The position numbers were made by a program, and so were the translations under genes. The notes under the pieces were generated by a model, which was given only the letters and a program-made list of their open reading frames with translations, was not told the origin of the DNA and did not search any database. Shown piece after piece: positions 19,640-30,900 of a stretch of 64,000 bases of DNA. The DNA is from Parelaphostrongylus tenuis (Eukaryota; Nematoda; Chromadorea; Rhabditida; Metastrongylidae), in the NCBI GenBank assembly GCA_019055375.1, contig JAHQIW010001340.1, forward strand, positions 1,426,001 through 1,490,000. The letters run 5' to 3'. Every line of letters starts with the position of its first letter. Positions within the stretch are counted from its first letter, which is position 1.

Positions 19640-21614
19640 CTAAAGAACGATCATAAGATGTCGGAAAAAATCTCTGTTCTATCTAAACAGATTACTCAAT
19701 TAACATGACACCTATCAGCGTGATACTGGCCAATCTCGCAACTTTGTGTGACTCCTATAGGGGTCACTTGTCCCAATAGTGTTAAACGGTGATACGAATG
19801 GATGGAACACTTAGTAGCATTTAAACAGCAGTACTGCTAAGGTATTTGTTTGTTATGCGGTACTATTATAATCATTAGAGTTATGAAAACGACTCCTGAA
19901 GTGGCAATAAAGTGATACGTTGAAAAACAGCCTTCATTGCACGTCTAAGTGATTAATCATACTCTGTTTGATCAATAAGCTCAAAGAGGTCGATAGAAGC
20001 TCTTGCTCTGTCCAATGTATCGGCTCCGTTACTTTCTTCCCGGCTCTGTGTGCTGTTCGTTCTACTTTAGGATATCCTACTCGAAAAGAGCAAGAATAGC
20101 TCTGAAAGAGTTGGCCGCAATAGCTTTGTGTCAACTCAGCTTACCAATTAAGCAACATTTTGGATATCAGTTTGAGGCTCTCTATTTTTAGAACCATTAG
20201 CTTCGAACCTAGAAAAAATGGTTGGACTTGGTCAGCGCTACAGTTCACATTTACTGCTTTACGCCTGAATAGATTTTTTTTTTCTTTATCTTCTAGCTTA
20301 GATAGACAAAAATCTCTCATATATACCTAACATTCTCGAGACCAGATTAGATCCTACTGAGTAACACTTCTGTATTAGCATAAAAGTTTTACACATCAAC
20401 GATGTTTTCCATGGAATCCACTGATGTGAGGATGGGTGTCATACGTACATACATTAGGTCTTCATCAGGTCGTAGACAAATGGTGAAATATAAACTAAAA
20501 ATAAACCTGTACTTGCCCGTAGGAGAGGTGGATTGTTGAGATGACCTTTCTATCGCTGTTGCGCTGATAAATCGACTTATACTTTTCGTACTCAACTAGA
20601 CATAGTTCTTTGTTTGTGTGTCGGTCTATCTACGCGTAAATTGTATTGTACTAAGTATGTCCGTTTGACTAAAAGCACACAATCGAGTGCGTCAGAAGTA
20701 CATGCAAGGCGTTTCCAGGTTACCTACAATAAATATGTTTCAAGGCTACTGGGAAGCTCGATATGTGAACATACACATTTCACCTAGGTAGATAGCAATA
20801 ACTTCCCCAAATACAAATATTATAGGGAAGTGCACTATAAGGTTTCGCTCCTCATGTACCGCTCCATGTGTGCCGGAATTTCAATTGGATGCTGTGCTTT
20901 ATGTAAATGCTTTATGAAATGCTCAAAGTAACGTGGTGTGTTCAAGAATCTAGGTAAAATTCCTAGAGTAGAAATGGTGAAGAAACTACAAAATCGACTG
21001 ACTACTTCAAGCTCTTCATTAATTAACCAGAGTCGTGGGCTTTTATGAAGCATGTAACACTTTAATATGACGAAATGAAAAAACGGAGGAAAAATTCAGG
21101 CCCAAAAGATCATTGCAATTGCACACAAAAAACGTTGTTATTAGGACTACCAAACTTCAGTTCCGGTCTCTCATTAAGTGACAAATTCGATCCCATCTAA
21201 GTAGAGATCTACCAAAACCACAATTTAACACTATAAAACCGTGATACACATTTGGGGGTTCTTGATCCGGAATGTTCTGCAATCTGCTGTGTTCCACATT
21301 TTCATCTGGAGGCCGAATCAAGAGTGAAGCAGCATAATTATTTATTGCGATACTGCCAACGACACAGTCATTAACTGGCAAATCTTAGCCATCGGAAAAC
21401 TTTTTTTTTTACTACTTTGAAACTACGACAAAACATTTTGCTCAGACATAGAAAAACTTGTCAAATAGACATTGTGGAGTTCGGAGGACTCAGTGCGATT
21501 ATCATGGGACCGTACTTTCAAGTATTTAATTAGTAAAGTATTCATCTGTGTTCTGCTCGTTCCCTCATTGTTCTCGTATACTGAAGCGATTCAAGAGTTT
21601 TCAGTGAAGTGTAC

Positions 21615-21730
21615 CTGACATAAGAATACCAAGGTAGCGCGTTTTACACGTTTCGTATACCAATGAGAAATACAGTGTCGATTTTCGGCTTTGTAAGCTA
21701 TGTACGAATCCACAGTGTAATTACTAATTT
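21615..21730 (-). CDS. Unassigned candidate exon, minus strand
   Basis: Bounded by TTTTTTAG and CAG|GTACAC, 116 nt, open as ISNYTVDSYIAYKAENRHC, ISHWYTKRVKRATLVFLCQ. Sites and length are exon-like, but no family is recognised and phases with nearby open frames (21157-21381, 20835-21053) do not agree. It may be chance. Confidence 0.25.
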
Positions 21731-21879
21731 CTAAAAAACAGTTGTTGAATAGAATCTTTTTACTTCTCGATGATATTTTCCCAGTACATCTGTTTTTCCG
21801 CAACAACTACGAAAATATAACTTCAGTTACCGGTGTTAGACATCCGCAGACGTCTACAGCATCTCCAATGATTGCCTTA

Positions 21880-22183
21880 AAAGGATAAAGGATAAAGCTC
21901 TCGGCGTTAATCAATCCCTGAGGGATGCGCCATGCATTCGACTTCAATTTTTAACTTCGTTTGAGGTGATTGAATGCACATCTGGCCTTTACAATGACTC
22001 GCGGTGGCCTCCCGCTGAACCGAGTCAGTGCTGCTTATCCTCCCAGACAAGTCTGAGACCTGTCTGGTAACAATTTACCGACCCCGGAGGGATGGATGGC
22101 TTGGTGAGCCATGAGCGCGAGATCGAACCAGTGACCTCGTGTGCGACGCAGGGCACCTCTAACCACTGCGCCACATGCGCTCT
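21880..22183 (-). mobile_element. SINE family A, full copy with 12-bp target duplication
   Basis: A full-length minus-strand copy. The tail is the repeated GGATAAA (at the left) and the tRNA-like head is at the right. It is flanked on both sides by the direct repeat ATGATTGCCTTA (21868-21879 and 22184-22195), a target-site duplication. This proves insertion by retroposition. Confidence 0.92.
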
Positions 22184-22274
22184 ATGATTGCCTTATCACA
22201 GGTAATATGCTGTTCGACTGGTTTATGTGTGAATTATCATTACTTGTCTCTGTATTTGTTAGTACCAGTATAGT

Positions 22275-22430
22275 CTAAGAGGATCAGCAGCACTCACTTG
22301 ATGCATCGCCGGGGCACCGCGAGTCACTGTGAAGTCCACATATGCTTTTATTCACATCAAAAAAGCTAAAAGTTGAACACGATTGCGTGGCACATCCCTG
22401 GCAAAATGATCGGCGACCAGAGCTTGTTCC
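22275..22430 (+). mobile_element. Diverged SINE family A fragment
   Basis: The body and 3' part of family A (ACCGCGAGTCACTGTGAAG to CAGAGCTTGTTCCTT) in diverged form, without the tRNA-like head. It lies next to the full copy ending at 22183, in the opposite orientation. Confidence 0.6.
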
Positions 22431-22594
22431 TTAACACCCGCTGCGAATTCAAGTTTTACACATAAACTTCAAGAGCAACGATAATTATTCCTAAAATAAT
22501 GACCATCATTATTCTGAAGATATCCTGCCAGCGATCTTCAAACTTCCGGATCTGCTCGAAATCTCCATTACTTGGGCTTTGAATCAAAAAAAAA

Positions 22595-22850
22595 ACCCGT
22601 GACATCTCTCTTCAACTTGATCAAGCGCCTCGAATCGGCGTCCAAGCAGGAATTGCTTGATTGAGCTGAAATCAGACTATAATCGGACGACACAGCACTT
22701 GGACTGCAGGCAGGGTGCAGCAACTCGACTCACTCCAATCCATCGAACTTTTCTTTAGTCTTTTTGCGGTCCGAGGTTTGGCAATGTCTTGCTGAAGCAG
22801 CGCGTTTTCGACGCACCAATGTCGGGTACTTTGCCTTGAGCACATCGTAT
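22595..22850 (-). pseudogene. Mariner transposase relic, catalytic (C-terminal) part
   Basis: The minus strand reads LLQQDIAKPRTAK and KKTKEKFDG, then a stop, and a decayed HP-x-SP-x-x-SDYSLI. These equal the mariner transposase motifs LLQQDNARPHTAKxTxxKL and HPPYSPDLxPSDYHLF. The first holds the second catalytic Asp and the latter the third. Stops and frameshifts make it non-functional. No N-terminal half lies next to it. Confidence 0.75.
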
Positions 22851-23018
22851 ACTCGGTCCTGCTGCCTTCTTATAGAAATATTCCTGAGATGTTCCTGTGA
22901 ATTTAGAATAACCGATATTATGGGAAAGAAACAGAAAATTTGAATTCATACTTGAAAACTCTCACTCACTAAAACGGGACGTAGTGTTAAACTGGCGCGA
23001 TTTTCTACGTCTCCGCTA

Positions 23019-23154
23019 TGGACATGTTGAAATCAAACAAACTTGAAGTTTCATTGGTGTCTAAGTAACACCAGTCTTCGAAATTTATTGGCCACTCGAA
23101 TGTATACTCTCGCTCGTTGAGAACGATATGGTACCATGCTGCGGCGATTTTGTA
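23019..23154 (-). CDS. Unassigned candidate terminal exon, minus strand
   Basis: After TTGAATAG the frame reads YKIAAAWYHIVLNEREYTF, EWPINFEDWCYLDTNETSS and ends FNMSIAET, stop. The first part is rich in aromatic and charged residues, as in real proteins. No upstream exon or poly(A) signal was identified, and no family is recognised with confidence. Confidence 0.25.
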
Positions 23155-24220
23155 ACCTATTCAAGAAAAATTTAGTGCTTCAAAATCTGGAAAAGTTTGA
23201 CAAAATATGATAGGATATGTTGCGCTGTAAGAACAGTTCACCGACATTCGTATTAGAGGCATGTCCAAGAAAAGGCTACCATGCTTACTGACTTCATCTC
23301 TTCTGAAAATTTCCTTTTATAAAAAAATTTTCTATAAATGGAACATTCTTAAGAAGAGCCTTTAGCATTTTATCGGAATTCAAATTCAGAGTATAATCTT
23401 CCAATTCTAAGACAGCTATGCAGCAATTATTTCTCAAAAATATACAATTCGATTACCACGTATGTAATTCTCGATAAGTGGAGTAGGGAAGGATTTAACC
23501 TCTGACCGGATTATTGAATAGAATTTGTTCTACGTACTCAAAAGAGACTTTGGTCCTCTAGAAGTGCTTCCTAATTCTGAAGTTGTCAAGAAATTATTTA
23601 ATTACGACTTTCAAAGAAAGTGGAAAACAAACTGAATTTTCAAGATTTCAGATGAATTTTCAACAAGCGTAAACACCAACAACGAATTCAGGAATAGGGT
23701 TTGTTCTGATGGACATAATAACGCTTGTTCGATTGTTTTGATTTTCAAAACACGAGTTGCAACGAAAAACAGTAGTGATAATAGCGATTTTGAGCTCGAC
23801 AGGATCAGAACTTCATTTTATTGAACAAAAGATTCTTGTAATCTTTAGCTAAAGCGAATATCTCTGGAAGTTTTCAAGTAATCACTATAATTCAAGCTTT
23901 AAGCCCAGATGCATTGGTCCAGAACCGGAAATGGCCCCTATTCTCGCACCGTGTGAGTGGAAATCAACACACATATGCTACTGACTGGACCACATGGATA
24001 TCCTATAATTTAAGATCGTTTGAACTTTTAGAGATCTGTCACTAACCATGCTGCAGTGGCAGTCCGTAGCGTTCCCCATCAAGGATAGAGAACTTCACGA
24101 ATTTTTAACAACTCTTAATGCAGTGATGAGGAAATTCGGCTTTTCTCTCGTAAGGGTGTTTACTGAGCTTCTTCGAGAGTCCTCTCTGCCTGGTACTATC
24201 AAAACAAGTCAGTCACCCCA

Positions 24221-24910
24221 ATGCGGTCAGTCAGTCTACCCATGACGACTCCCTCGGTTTCCGGCTATATTTTTATAGTTATAGGAGCTGTAATATCCCA
24301 AGTCATAGCTGAAGAGAATCTCTCACCTCACCTTGTTCCGCTATCTTATGATCTAACATTGAAGATCCCAGTGATGAAACACTATAACGGTTTCATCGCT
24401 TCTGTTGTGCTCTGCTTTAACCTCACCACAGTTACGCCTAACATCACACTTCACGCTAGGAACCTACACTCCCTGAAAAATATTTCTTTGATTTCTTCAA
24501 ATGACTCTTTTGAGCCGACTTTGCGAAGTGTCAGATTACTCAAGGAGACCGCAGAATTCACATTCGTGAAACCACTACTACCCGGTCAATATCTGCTCAC
24601 AGTTGGTGAATACGACGGACGGCTCAGCAGCTCTTCAACTGGAGTATTCCACAGAAATCTCACCCTCTTTACCAGCCATCTACAACCGAATTTTGCTCGA
24701 GAACTTCTTCCATGTGTGGACAATCCAGCGACAAAGGCTGTCTTTAGAGTGACAGTGATTCACCCGACAAATACCCTTGCACAATCGAACACTATCGCCA
24801 ACAATGTTCAAATTGTCGACTCTCGATGGCAGAAGACAGTCTTTGCCTCAACCCCTGCCTTGCCTGCCTATTTGATTGCCTTCTCAGTGGTAACAAAATC
24901 TTATGAAGAG
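24221..24910 (+). CDS. M1 aminopeptidase exon 1: signal/anchor and N-terminal beta domain
   Basis: The longest single exon, 230 codons, ends at GAAGAG|GTGAGG. The start is the first ATG of the frame (24221); a second ATG at 24242 gives a more typical signal peptide, with MTTPSVSGYIFIVIGAV entering the hydrophobic core sooner. Then LSPHLVPLSYDLTLKIP and a beta-rich domain with several N-x-T/S glycosylation sites match the M1 N-terminal domain. The stretch HLQPNFARELLPCVDNPATK corresponds to the family's HxQPTxARRxFPCxDEPxxK, with the usual Glu of DEP replaced by Asn. Whether the protein is secreted or anchored as a type II membrane protein cannot be decided from this alone. Confidence 0.9.
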
Positions 24911-27900
24911 GTGAGGACACCACTTGTTTTTTCTAGTTCACCAAGTTTATCAAATACAGACGGTGAATGACTAAGACGTGTTATTTGAACTAGATAAGAG
25001 GATCGAGAGCATTACTTCTAAACAACAGACATCCGCTAGCAGTTAGTGTCATGATTTTTACACTAAAATTAACGATTAGTTCACTTAGTGCAAATTTTAT
25101 TTATTCTGCGAAAAGTTCAAGCTAGTAAGCCAAATGCTTATTGATTAGGTCGTGATGCCAAAAAAAACAAATCGATGCGATCAATAAATCCCATCGTTCT
25201 ATCGGAACATCAGTGACAAGATTGAACTGTAGCACTTTCCACACGGCATTTACGCTATAATGTTCATACATGATTGAACTGTCCTTTGAGATTAACGCTT
25301 AAAAAGCTGTCTTTTTCTGGCCTGTAACTCGATCTTTCTCCTTCTTCCTTACTGAAAACAGAACAGCGGAATGATTAGTTCACAAAATCACTTCATCCCC
25401 TCCCCCCTCTAATTTTCCGCATCCCATGGGAGATATACGCTAAAATACTAGATCTTCTCATACGTTTTGGTTGGCACTGGACCAATAAACATCAAATTTT
25501 CTTAACCAGAAGTAATATTTTGTGTAAAAAGTTCGTGCACTTTTGATTTTCTAATATGATTTTTGAAATGAAATTGCTGGTTTTGGTATCGAGCAATTGC
25601 GCATTTTCTTGCGAAAATTTTGGTACACGCCTTACCTATACTTGCTTAGAGATGTAGCTCTCTTGGGAACAAAGTCGCTTGCTACTCATGCACGGATGGC
25701 GCGTAGGGGAAATGCTACTAGAACGGCGCGTAGGGGAAAATGCTACTAGAACGGCGCACAAGATTAGCAGAGGTTGGAGTGATCACACAGTTGCAAAAAG
25801 GAAAGCTTCTGAGTTTTGGTCACTTCATGTGGCATCCACTTAGACTTCTTCCAGACCTTACCCTTTTCATGCAGAATGTTGGCGATGGTCTTGAAGCATC
25901 AATCGAACTCATCGGCTAGCACTCGTTATGTCATTGAGCGATTGATTCTCTTCGACCACCTCAGGTACAGCTTGCCGGTCAACTTCCTAAAAGGCGGCCT
26001 GAGCGCAGTTGATCTTCCAGACTGTTCTCTCCAGCTTTATACATTGCTGACCACTTCATAGTCGTCCTTTCTGCGATTGTATCATCGCCTCAAGCTCCAC
26101 TGATCTTGCGCACCGCTTCGCTGCCATTTTCCCCTACGCGCCATTTCTGCATACCGTTGTAAGGACTTTGTTTCCGAGACACCTCCATCATGGAGCAAGT
26201 ATAGGCAAGTTCTATAACAAAATGTTCGTAAGAAAATGCGCAGTGAACGAAACCAAGTCCATGCAATTTCATTGCAAAACTCATATCGAAAGATTAAACG
26301 GCAAGAACTTCTTACAGAACCTACTCATTAAAATTGTTTAACAACGCATAACCACAATAAGGTCATAATCGTCGGCCAACTCCTCGATAGATAATTCTGA
26401 ATCCTCTTCAGTCACTTCGACTGCGGCCTCTCATTTGACTTAGCGAGGACTCCCGCAGCGCAGCTGGTCCTTCAAGTTGGCGTTGCCGTCAAGAAACTTT
26501 GCAAAGAATTGAGACGCTGTTCGCTCGGACACAAATCGTCAAGCCTTTGCACGGTTGTTGTTCTTGAAAGCGGTCTGTGCATCGCGTCTCAATTCGTACT
26601 CGTAAAGCAGCGAATTGCGATAAAAGTTTTGTTGAGCGGTTACGATGCTGCAAGTATGGACAAATTTGGTAGCGAAAAAAAGCTCAGAAAAGTTCGCGTA
26701 GAACTGATTTATTGCCTGAGAGATGGCAGAAAGGTGTTCAGACTGTGACACATATTTTGATTAGTGCTGTTAAAAAATCCTGAATAGTCCTGGTTGATAA
26801 ATTTGATGTTTACTTCTCTAATGCCAAAACTTATGAGAAGACCTAATAGGTGCACACAGATGTCGCGCTGCAGTCCAACTGAAAAACCCGCTGCTCTGAA
26901 TGTGAAAATTGTTTGGCCTAATATACACGAAGACCATTATTTCTTAATCGAACTTGTAAACTCCTATCACTCTGAAAATCTGAAGCATGAATAATTTTTG
27001 ATTTAGTGTGGCCCCATGCGATTAAATTGTAATAGAATAGACCTCATAGTGATCGTGTTCTGATAGAGATAAATTCACTCCCCTTTGATGAATAATTTTT
27101 TGAGTGAATTCAGTCATGAAGAAGAGCCATGTCGATGTAAATCCTTCTGAACGACACAAAATACAGACAATGAAAAATACTTCTCTGTTGATGGTAGCAA
27201 TCTCACACTGCTTTTTGACTAGAGCTGAGAAAAACATCCGTGTTTATCCGGTGACTGACTCAATTTGCTAGTGATACGTAACATCTTCTTCGTTACAGAC
27301 AACACGACATCTACTTATATAATGTGTACTTAAACATGATCTTATCATATTTTTCGTGCTTCTTTTTTTATACAGCCTTCTCATACTTTGTAATACTTTC
27401 GTAACTAAATAAACATTGGAAATATGCAAAAAACCTATCTTCAAACGATCACATGGTTTTTATCTGGATTGAATTTTTCGCACACTTTTTGAACCCTTTA
27501 TCTCATCATCAATTTTTTTATGGTCTATCATCGATGCTTGTGAAAGCCTATAAACTCTTTTCATGAAGGCCTTGCTTCTTTCTATCCAACTTGTCTCAGA
27601 AACGGGCAATTGGCGGAAACCATGTCGACTGTGTAGCATTCGTATTTCTTCTCTTTTCTCTCATGTTGGATTTCACTAGCATGATTTTGTAACAGTATTT
27701 TTATGTTATATAGTCGCATCCAGATCACATTCAGGATCAAAGAGAGAGTTCTCACTCCTGCGATTTGTGTTTCAACGTATAACATGATGAGCAATGCCTG
27801 ATAAATACCACTCATGATTGGGATTATCACTAAGAATAATATGTATACACGAACAGGCAAAATGCAAAACTTGGGAACGAAAAGGTGTAGAATTCATCGG

Positions 27901-30900
27901 AGGACTCAAAAAGAAAGCTAATAACACAATAACCATGACAACAACAATGACAGCAACTTGTTATGAATGACAAATGACGTTGTTTATTGAGACTTAGAGT
28001 CACAATAACAACCGTCGCTACTACTTAAATCCATAAGTGGGTGTTTCATTCCGATTCACTTTACGACATAGTAATCAAAAATTCTTTGTCAGCTCGTATT
28101 TGTTTACAACAAAATCCTTGTTAGTTGACGAAAATAAGGCACGTTTTTTCTATCACTGTCAACGGTCGATATTTCCATTGTAACGAGAAGGGTTTTCCTG
28201 AACGTCGGTGTTTGATGCCAAGTAAGCCGGAAACCAAGTTCGACGCTTGCACTTTTGGATTCAACTATAGAAGAACCAAAACCTCTATCGAGATTCATTG
28301 GTGTATTTAAGCAAATCTATAAAAAGGCCGTAAACTTCATATGTATCTACATTGGCTAATGGCTATCTGAAGTGAAAACTTGAGTTGGCTTGAGCAAAAC
28401 TATCCCGTGACATCAAAGGAAGTAGGACCTGTTAAGGGTCCACTCCAAGGTTTCCGTGCTTCGTCTAACTAATATGCTCGATTCGTGTTGTGAGTCTTCT
28501 AAGCCTTAGAGTTCCATAAAAACCGGCCTATCATATTCGTCTTCGTTTCAATGAGACTCAACGTGAAAAAATGAAAATTTCAGCAAAAATACAAATCCAG
28601 CAGCGCATCATGTAAGAACTGCAAACTACATGTAAGAAGGTACGGTATATCAATGAAATTAAACAGACGCGTTCTTAATTACATCTCACATAATCTCTCA
28701 ACTATGAAGCAGGCAACCGATACTTCTCTAGCTTCGGGAAAGATGTCAAATTGTTTCCGTAAATTTCTTGTCACGTTGCAAGCCATAAGTAACCACATAG
28801 TAAGCTCATATCCATGTGATCGAATTAAACAAAAAGCGATCGCATGATGTGATCAGGGATTTTCTCAAGTTGCTGTTCATTCGAGAACCTTCGCGGTTTA
28901 TCTATCACAAGCCTCAAAGAAATGCTTGCTATAGAATTGATGATCAGCAAATCTTTGCCAAAATTAGCCCATAAACGCGACAAGCACTTGGAGTTCTTCA
29001 TTCGGCCTCGAATACTCGAAAATACTCGAAAATCACAAATACCTCAGTTGACGAAATATGGCTAGCCTACTCACATCACTGACAGTTGGACCTAACGCAC
29101 AGTGGGTTAAATAGCGGACAAGTAACTAAAAGAGTTGGCAAGTAGTGTTGCCAACACCATTTTGTTAGTTTTTCACGTTTTTTGTAACATTATTGGACTC
29201 TGCAAGATTGTAACGCATTTTATTATTAAAGATTCAACACCAACAACGTCTCTCGTATTTTGGTCACAGCTCCTCGTTACGGTAGAATAAAGCTCTAATA
29301 GCTCGTGTTTGGCACACAACTCTTGATATGGTATGATATATTATTTACGATGCAGATGTAGGTGATAAATATATGGAGGTCCGAGGTCCTAAGACAACTT
29401 CCTGCATGTATCTCCTTGCGAAATCGACTGCGTATGTGAGTCTACTAACTGTTTAAGTAGGCAAAGTGACTTTGCAGGATGGAACCATCCAGAAAAATAA
29501 TGAATGCACCGTCTTCGGGCATTTCTGGTCTAGTACAGTTGAAAGCAAAAACGAAGCAATGGTAAACGTGCTCCATATCTTTCCACATTTTTGTCTCCAT
29601 CAGTGTAAAAAGAAGTTCCAATCTGAAAGGTACTCGTTCGTAAATTCCCACCAATGAAACGTTGTTTACTCGACGTAAAGAGTCTCATCAGCCATATATA
29701 GAGGCGATAATCATCATAGTGCAACTACTGGATGGTGGACACCACTTGCCCTTACGCGATCAGAAATCGCGCTCAGTACCTTTTGCCGCGCGCGACGGTG
29801 CCACCCTCTTCAAACATCAATGGCGATGGCCGCGCGCGCCAATACGATGACGCGGCGCGACTGTTGCGATGTCAATAGGACACGGGGCTAGCCGGATGGA
29901 CAAAAACCATAGCTGAACTGATGTTTACGTCAATACGATGATGAAGCCGTTTTGCCAATCTCCGAGCATTTGCGAGAGTATTGGGGAGTCTCAGGGTTTT
30001 CGAATTCTCTCGAAGATTCACAGTATGAAACCACTAAGGGAATAATTCGTTATAGGGCGGTTTCCGCTGTACTTTAGAGGTTCTAACTAGGCACAACTGG
30101 CAAAGAAAATTAGCTTCATTTTTCGATCTATTTCTTGAAGTATTGCAATACCTTAGTGAAGAACGAATACAGCAAAAAATGTTTCAGATAGGGAAAGTAA
30201 GTCAAGGAACTCCATATTGAATTATACATACTATTCATCATTATGTTGCACTCATTACAGTTACCAGCAATAGATTTTCATCGGAAGACGATTGTAAGAG
30301 AGAGAGAGAGAGAGAGAGAGGAGAGATGAACGCTTGAAGGGGTTTGAATGCCAGAAAATCGATATCTATATCCTCTGAATGGCTCCGATATGGATTAAAA
30401 TAAAAGACCTAATAATGTATCATGTTCCAGTATCTAATATATGTTGCAGATCTCACGGCAGACCTCATTCGGAGTTACAGTACGCGTGCACGCGATGTCG
30501 CATGCGGCGTCCAGGCGCGTTCTCGACGTCGCAGTGGCGGCGTTCGAACTGCTGGCTAGCATTATGGAGATGCCACTTCCAATGAACAAGGTAAATTACA
30601 GCTGGCCCATCGATGTTTGTATGTTGATGGGAAATTTGCAAATTTACGAAACTCTTTGTATTCCATAGAAAATTGAATATTTGCTCAATGTATTACTGGC
30701 TTAAGGCCGAGTTACTGGAGTTGTTGGTGAGTAGTGTGCGAAATTTTAATGCGATAACTGAGGCACAAACTCAAGCCTGGACCCATTTAAAGTCTTGTAT
30801 CAAAGCCATACTGTGCAGAGCCTAATCAAGCATAGCGAACATTTTTTGACGAACTGTTTTTCGACTCAAAGTGGTGGAAGTGAGGGACAACACACGAGTA

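Larger units (their letters stand above)
17640..24220. other. Intergenic region between FoxP and the aminopeptidase
   Basis: AT-rich DNA. It holds the family E foldback (18988), the unassigned exons at 19.4, 21.6 and 23.0 kb, a SINE A pair (21.9-22.4 kb) and a mariner relic (22.6-22.8 kb). Between 17760 and 18980 I see nothing beyond a short hairpin at 17615-17655. The aminopeptidase promoter must lie just upstream of 24221, but no motif is clear. Confidence 0.6.
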
